Shown piece by piece: positions 59,680 to 64,000 of a DNA stretch of 64,000 bases (its first letter is position 1; each line of letters begins with the position of its first letter). A model generated the notes under the pieces. That model worked only from the letters and a program-made list of their open reading frames with translations, was not told the origin of the DNA and did not search any database. Source of the DNA: Benincasa hispida (lineage: Eukaryota; Streptophyta; Magnoliopsida; Cucurbitales; Cucurbitaceae); the NCBI RefSeq assembly GCF_009727055.1, contig NC_052351.1, positions 6,260,822-6,324,821 on the forward strand, written 5' to 3'. A program made the translations under genes and the position numbers.

Positions 59680-60050
59680 AGATGGTATCAGAGAGAGTTA
59701 TGCATTAGATTAGGAACATGTGAATGATGTTATGAGCCTAATAATGTATATGTTATAGGAATCAAGCCTTAGAAAGGTGACAAACTGACTTGGCAGATGG
59801 CTAAAAGGGATTGTGACCCTATCCAAGATCCTGTAGCTCGAAAGGAGCCAAATTTAGTTAGAGAACCAATAATACAGGAAACCACATCTAAGAGAGAGTC
59901 TAGTACCCCTCAGGTAAGAACAGATCCTTAGATGGAAGATATAGTCTTTGATAGGATTGCTTAAAGACTAGCAGCTAGCGTAGAATCCATACAGACCGAT
60001 CCGAGAAGAAGTATGGCATCGAGATAATGAAGGCATTGGGTTGTTGGATT
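59680..60050 (+). pseudogene. Start of gag of gypsy element L, broken
   Basis: After the primer site, ATG 59797 opens MAKRDCDPIQDPVARKEPNL, a charged, low-complexity start as in gypsy gag proteins. TAG at about 59929 and TAA at 59962 interrupt it (MEDIVFDRIA, then RLAASVESIQTDPRRS). The capsid domain is not reached because copia LTR J begins at 60051. Identification rests mainly on position after the LTR and primer site. Confidence 0.5.
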
Positions 60051-61306
60051 TGTTGGGTTGTATGTCCTAAAACTCGCATTTTGTAGAGTTAAACATTTTC
60101 TATTATCAATAAAGATGTTATTTATCAATAAAGTTGTTATTGAATTTGAAATTGCACTTGTAAAGACTAAATCTAATAAACTAAGATCCATGACTATTAT
60201 ATGAATACTTGAACTTTATGTGGAGACATAAAAATGGATCGGGTTCGAGTAAATAGTCAAAATGATCTATAATATACGAGTATGGTTAGGTGTTTTATTC
60301 TAATAACATTATTGACTTCCGGCCCACTCTGTAGTTGTTACAATTTATTGTAAGATGCTATAAATGAAGTGATCCTGATTTGTTCATGTATTGACATGAG
60401 AAGTGGGGGCGTCTTATACAATGATTTTGCATTAGATCGGACTAAGAAATATGTCACTCTTACTTTATAATATTGTTTATTGTTTAAGACTGACTATTTT
60501 ATTTGGATGACTTAGGTAACTCGATCTTAATCTTAAGCTAGCTATGTACTCCTGTTTATTCGAGATTATCCTTTGATCTGCATAGGTGAGAGTAGTCCAA
60601 CATCACTACTCAATAAGCTTCCCATTTTGAGGATAAGATCGGATAGATGGCTGGGGATATAGTTTTGCAAAATGGAATTCACGCCTACCTGATTTAGAGA
60701 TAGAAGGTAGGTTGTTATCTTAAGTGCTAAATCTAGGTCTTGAACAAGGGGCCTCACCCTTTCATTGGCTCAAGAGGGATCCGGTTTAGTGATTGGATCA
60801 TAAACCAATTGTTCATTAGAAGATCAGTGGAACTTAAGATGCAAGACAAAATTTTAGGAGTAAAACAACATTTGACCCATTTGTTATTACGAACAACCTG
60901 TGAAGGGTCGATTACTGATAAATCAAGTGGAGACAACTATATCTACAGTGAGGAGACTGCAACTATCGAGCTATAGTGGTGTGACTCGATAGTTAACAAA
61001 TATTGATTAATACGGTCTAAACAATTTTAGCCAATTAATCTCAAATGGTTGGAGCTCATGATCTATAGGTCCATTAGGTCCCTCTACTAGCTCGTAAAAC
61101 ATGAACATCTTGAATTAGTAAATTGAGTGAATTTGGAATGATATCAGTTGGAAGTGTTCAAATTGAATTTCAATTTGAAATGTTCAAATTGAATTTGAGG
61201 GTTTGAATTTGAATAGTTCAAATTCAAATTATGGTTTGTATAATTATATTTGATATAATTAATTAACATTTAATTTATCAAAATTAAACGAAATTGGAGA
61301 GTTGAT
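60051..61306 (+). repeat. LTR J (copia, A/D family), 5' part
   Basis: It starts TGTTGGGTTGTATGTCCTA and follows the A-family LTR order through 'ATGAATACTTGAACTTTATGT', 'CATTGGCTCAAGAGGG' and 'TTAAACGAAATTGGAGAGTTG'. It is cut at 61306 by element I. It would resume downstream of the window or of element I. Confidence 0.82.
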
Positions 61307-63110
61307 TGAAGAAAATTTTCTCAAAAGATCCTATGAGAGGAAGCAAAGATCGATTCAAATTCCATTTTTATTGAATATAAAGTTTTACAGTAAAACAACA
61401 ACAAGATATGCATTTACATGATTATAGCATTCTTATCAAATACTTAGGGTTTCTAAAACCCTTACCTTTGAAGAACTCTTTCTTCAAGAACTCTCTCATA
61501 CAAGCCACAAACAGAACTCTTTCTTCACACGGATCTCCTTCTTCAAGAATGGACACCACCACTCGAGAACCCTCTGTATTCTCTTGGGATAAAGGATTCA
61601 AGCAAGAGTTGTGGGCTTTGCTTGAATCCTCGGAAGAGGGAAAGGAGATGGAGAGGAGGAGAGGGAAGATTCTACTGAGAACTTTTTTCTTTGAGATAAC
61701 TCTTCTCTCAAAGTGAGTTGAAGAAGTAGAATCATCTACAACCAACTTGAAGCCCATATATATTTATTGAGAGAATGAAGGGCGGGAGTTGTAACTCTTT
61801 TCCTTTTATTAATTTCAATTAAATTAGTGATATATATATATATAACTACTTTATTATATATATATACTATATGTTATATCAAATATAGCATATAGTCTAT
61901 AGTTTTATATTGCATCAAATACAACATAAACTATAGATTTTATTTTCTCTCAACAATACGTGACATTTAATATAAATCATATTTATATTAAATTCACTTA
62001 TATGAATCTCATCCATATAATTGATATTTGGATCATATCCAAATATTTAATTCCTCTCAATATAAATCATATTTATATTTAATTACATGAATCTCATTCA
62101 TATAATGGGTATTTGAATCATATTGAAATTTCTCTCATATTACCTTAAATTATTATGTATCAAATACATTATATTAGTTATATCACATATATAATCTATT
62201 TAATTAATTATATCATATATAATTACTTCCTTCAATTAATTTGAACACTTCAAATTAATCATGCATTAAATCCCTGTTAAGCTACAAATGGGGCCTTATG
62301 GACCTGTAGTTTGAAGTTCCAACGGTAGTCGGATAATTAATTAAACTCTTTGATTAAATTACCCAACATCCACTAACTAACGGTCACTTTATTAAAGTCC
62401 GATAGCTGCACTCTTCACACTACAGATAAATTTCTGTGTCCATTAGATATAACCAATTAATAGTGCGATGACCCTTCACAAATTGCTCGTAAGTACAGCT
62501 GGGCCAAAATACCGTTTTGTCCCTGTAGTTACATCTAACTCTTTAAGTACTACTGATTTCTCTAATGAACAATAAGTCATAGTCCCACTATGACCAAGTC
62601 CCTTTAGGGTCAGGAGAGAGTGTGGCTACTATTTTCAAGACCTGGAATCAGCCCTTAATTGAGCAATTTATCTACTTGCCCCTTAATCGGGGAAGGAATG
62701 AATTCCGTCTTGTGTAGTTGGGTTCCCAGCTTCCCAGTCAGACGAATCCCCATAATGGTATGCTTGTTGAGTTGACAATTTGGCTACTCTCACCCATACA
62801 AATCAAAGGACCGCCTTTATGAGCATGAGTTCACAACTCACTCAGAATTCAGGTTATGTCACCCATGGTCATCATAGTGAAATGTAAGTCTCTATTATTA
62901 ATGGTGTTATATAAAGAGACTAATCATTTCGTGGTCCGGTCTTATACAAACTCTTGGTATAAGATACCCCCACTTACATGTCTCCAATAGAATGATCATT
63001 TGATTGAGTATATGCTTATAAGATAACACTTATTTTATTAACAAAAATATGTTTAAATAAAGTTTACAAACTACGAGATTACAAAGAGATTTAGGATTCC
63101 ATTCCCTACA
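61307..63110 (-). repeat. 3' LTR of element I
   Basis: The minus-strand start is TGTAGGGAATGGAATCC (63110); the end is ...GAAAATTTTCTTCA (61307). It is 1804 bp. (AT)n runs lie at 61831-61845 and 61855-61865. It is the best complete member of the F/I/K family here. Confidence 0.85.
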
Positions 63111-63239
63111 ATCTTCCACTTGTCCTAAAGCTTAGGGAGACTAGTGTATAATATAAATAAAGTACAAAAATACAATAAACTAGGACATACACTATACCCC
63201 AGCAACATCTCCCACTTGCCCTATACAATGTGCTGCATA

Positions 63240-63836
63240 TCCCGTAGACTCAGACTTTCTAAATGACCCTCGAACACTTTAGTCATGAGAGCATTTGTAA
63301 ATTGATCGGCAAAATTGTGCTCCAAAGCAATCTTCGTGACATTCACATCACCTCAATGCACAATCTCCCGAATCAAATGATATTTTTGTTATATGTGCTT
63401 GCCTCTTCAGTGACTCCTAGGTTCCTTAAAATTTGTCATATCACCACTGTTATCACAATAAAATGTGATGGGCAAAAACATATTTGGAACAATTTCCAAA
63501 TCAGTAAGGAACTTCTTAAACCAAACAGCCTCTTTAGCAGCTTCACAAGCAGCTTCGAATTCAACTTCCATAGTGGAGTCTGCGATGCATCCTTCCTTGA
63601 TGCTCCGCCATACTATAGCTCCTCTATTCAGAGTAAACACTAATCCTGATGTGGATTTCCTAGAATCTCGATCAGTCTGAAAGTCAAAGTTTGTGTATCC
63701 TGTAAGGAACTTATCTCCATACACGACATATAGTCCCTCATTCTTCGAAGATACTTGAGGATCGTTTTGACCGTCGTCCAGTGATCTAATCCTGGATTGT
63801 ACTGATATCGACAGAAAATCCCTACTGCAAAGCAAA
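63240..63836 (-). pseudogene. RNase H of element I
   Basis: A 142-residue minus-strand frame (63407-63835) includes TGYTNFDFQTDRDSRKSTSG, MEVEFEAACEAAKEAVWFKK, PNMFLPITFYCDNSGDMTNF and ends KEPRSH-stop. The C-terminal tail is in other frames down to about 63240. A second frame carries the upstream GIFCRYQYNPGLDHWTTVK. At least two shifts and a stop break it. It is the same lineage as A and B, one central block only. Confidence 0.85.
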
Positions 63837-64000
63837 TGTAATGACCCGACCCTCTAGGACTCAAGCTAGGTCGTTACTAACGCATGCATGCATGTAAGTT
63901 AAAACGACATTCTTTTTATAATGAAATAAATGCTAAATAAATGAGATAACTAAAAGATTTACATTAACTTCAAATACTTAAAGTCAAAGGATAGGGTACC
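63837..64000 (+). mobile_element. Start of LTR M (cut by window edge)
   Basis: TGTAATGACCCGACCCTCTA begins abruptly inside the RNase H sequence of element I. TGTAATGACCCGACCC is a typical start of a gypsy-type LTR in plants (family recognition from memory). Only 164 bp are visible. Confidence 0.5.

Larger units (their letters stand above)
61307..64000 (-). mobile_element. Copia element I, minus strand (3' half only in window)
   Basis: The 3' LTR is 61307-63110. The polypurine tract (GGACAAGTGGAAGAT on the minus strand) is next to 63111, and RNase H lies beyond it. It is interrupted at 63837 by the start of another LTR. The remaining pol, gag and 5' LTR are outside the window. Confidence 0.85.

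Overview
The window is nuclear DNA of a flowering plant: AT-rich, intron-containing, and dominated by Ty1/copia LTR retrotransposons that use initiator tRNA-Met as primer. The copia families (long LTRs of about 1.8-2.3 kb, LTR starts of the TGTTAGATTGTATG / TGTTGGAATTGG type) look to me like cucurbit families. That species-level guess is recognition from memory, not proof.

Only two host genes can be supported. A single-exon DOF zinc-finger transcription factor of the DOF1.5/COG1 type lies at 7349-7858 (+). A two-exon secreted pollen Ole e 1-like protein lies at 50096-50691 (-). They converge on each other across about 42 kb of transposable elements. Arabidopsis DOF1.5 (At1g29160) and an Ole e 1-family gene (At1g29140, from memory) are near neighbours, so the pair may be an ancient gene neighbourhood pushed apart by insertions.

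Layout: 1-3.6 kb, small DNA-type elements and tandem repeats; 3.67-5.14 kb, a decayed LTR (family N); 5.1-8.9 kb, the DOF gene with its promoter and a 70-bp tandem repeat downstream; 8.94-12.16 kb, 5' part of a decayed CACTA (En/Spm) transposon; 12.16-40.99 kb, copia element D. D holds solo LTR E and the large copia element A (18653-40610, 5-bp target duplication GAAAC). A's 5' LTR holds solo LTR C, and C holds solo LTR N'. A's 3' LTR holds a complete minus-strand copia element B (31218-39275). The nest CACTA > D > A > C > N' is five levels deep. From 40.99 to 49.5 kb there is an LTR fragment F and a minus-strand copia remnant G, split by a doubly deleted copia element H (42436-48470, target duplication CATAT). 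From 51 to 55 kb the DNA is AT-rich with weak remnants. From 55.1 to 64 kb there is a Ty3/gypsy LTR L (holding solo copia LTR K) with the start of its gag, then copia LTR J, the 3' end of a minus-strand copia element I, and the start of another LTR at the edge.

No retroelement here looks able to move by itself: reading frames carry many stops, often tryptophan TGG changed to TAG or TGA, as expected from decay of methylated cytosine. The most notable non-biological signal is two copies of the 38-bp Nextera mate-pair junction adapter at 21726-21763 and 21927-21964, enclosing an exact 162-bp copy of sequence from 442 bp upstream. The assembly is chimeric there. I found no tRNA, rRNA, CRISPR array or undescribed protein system.
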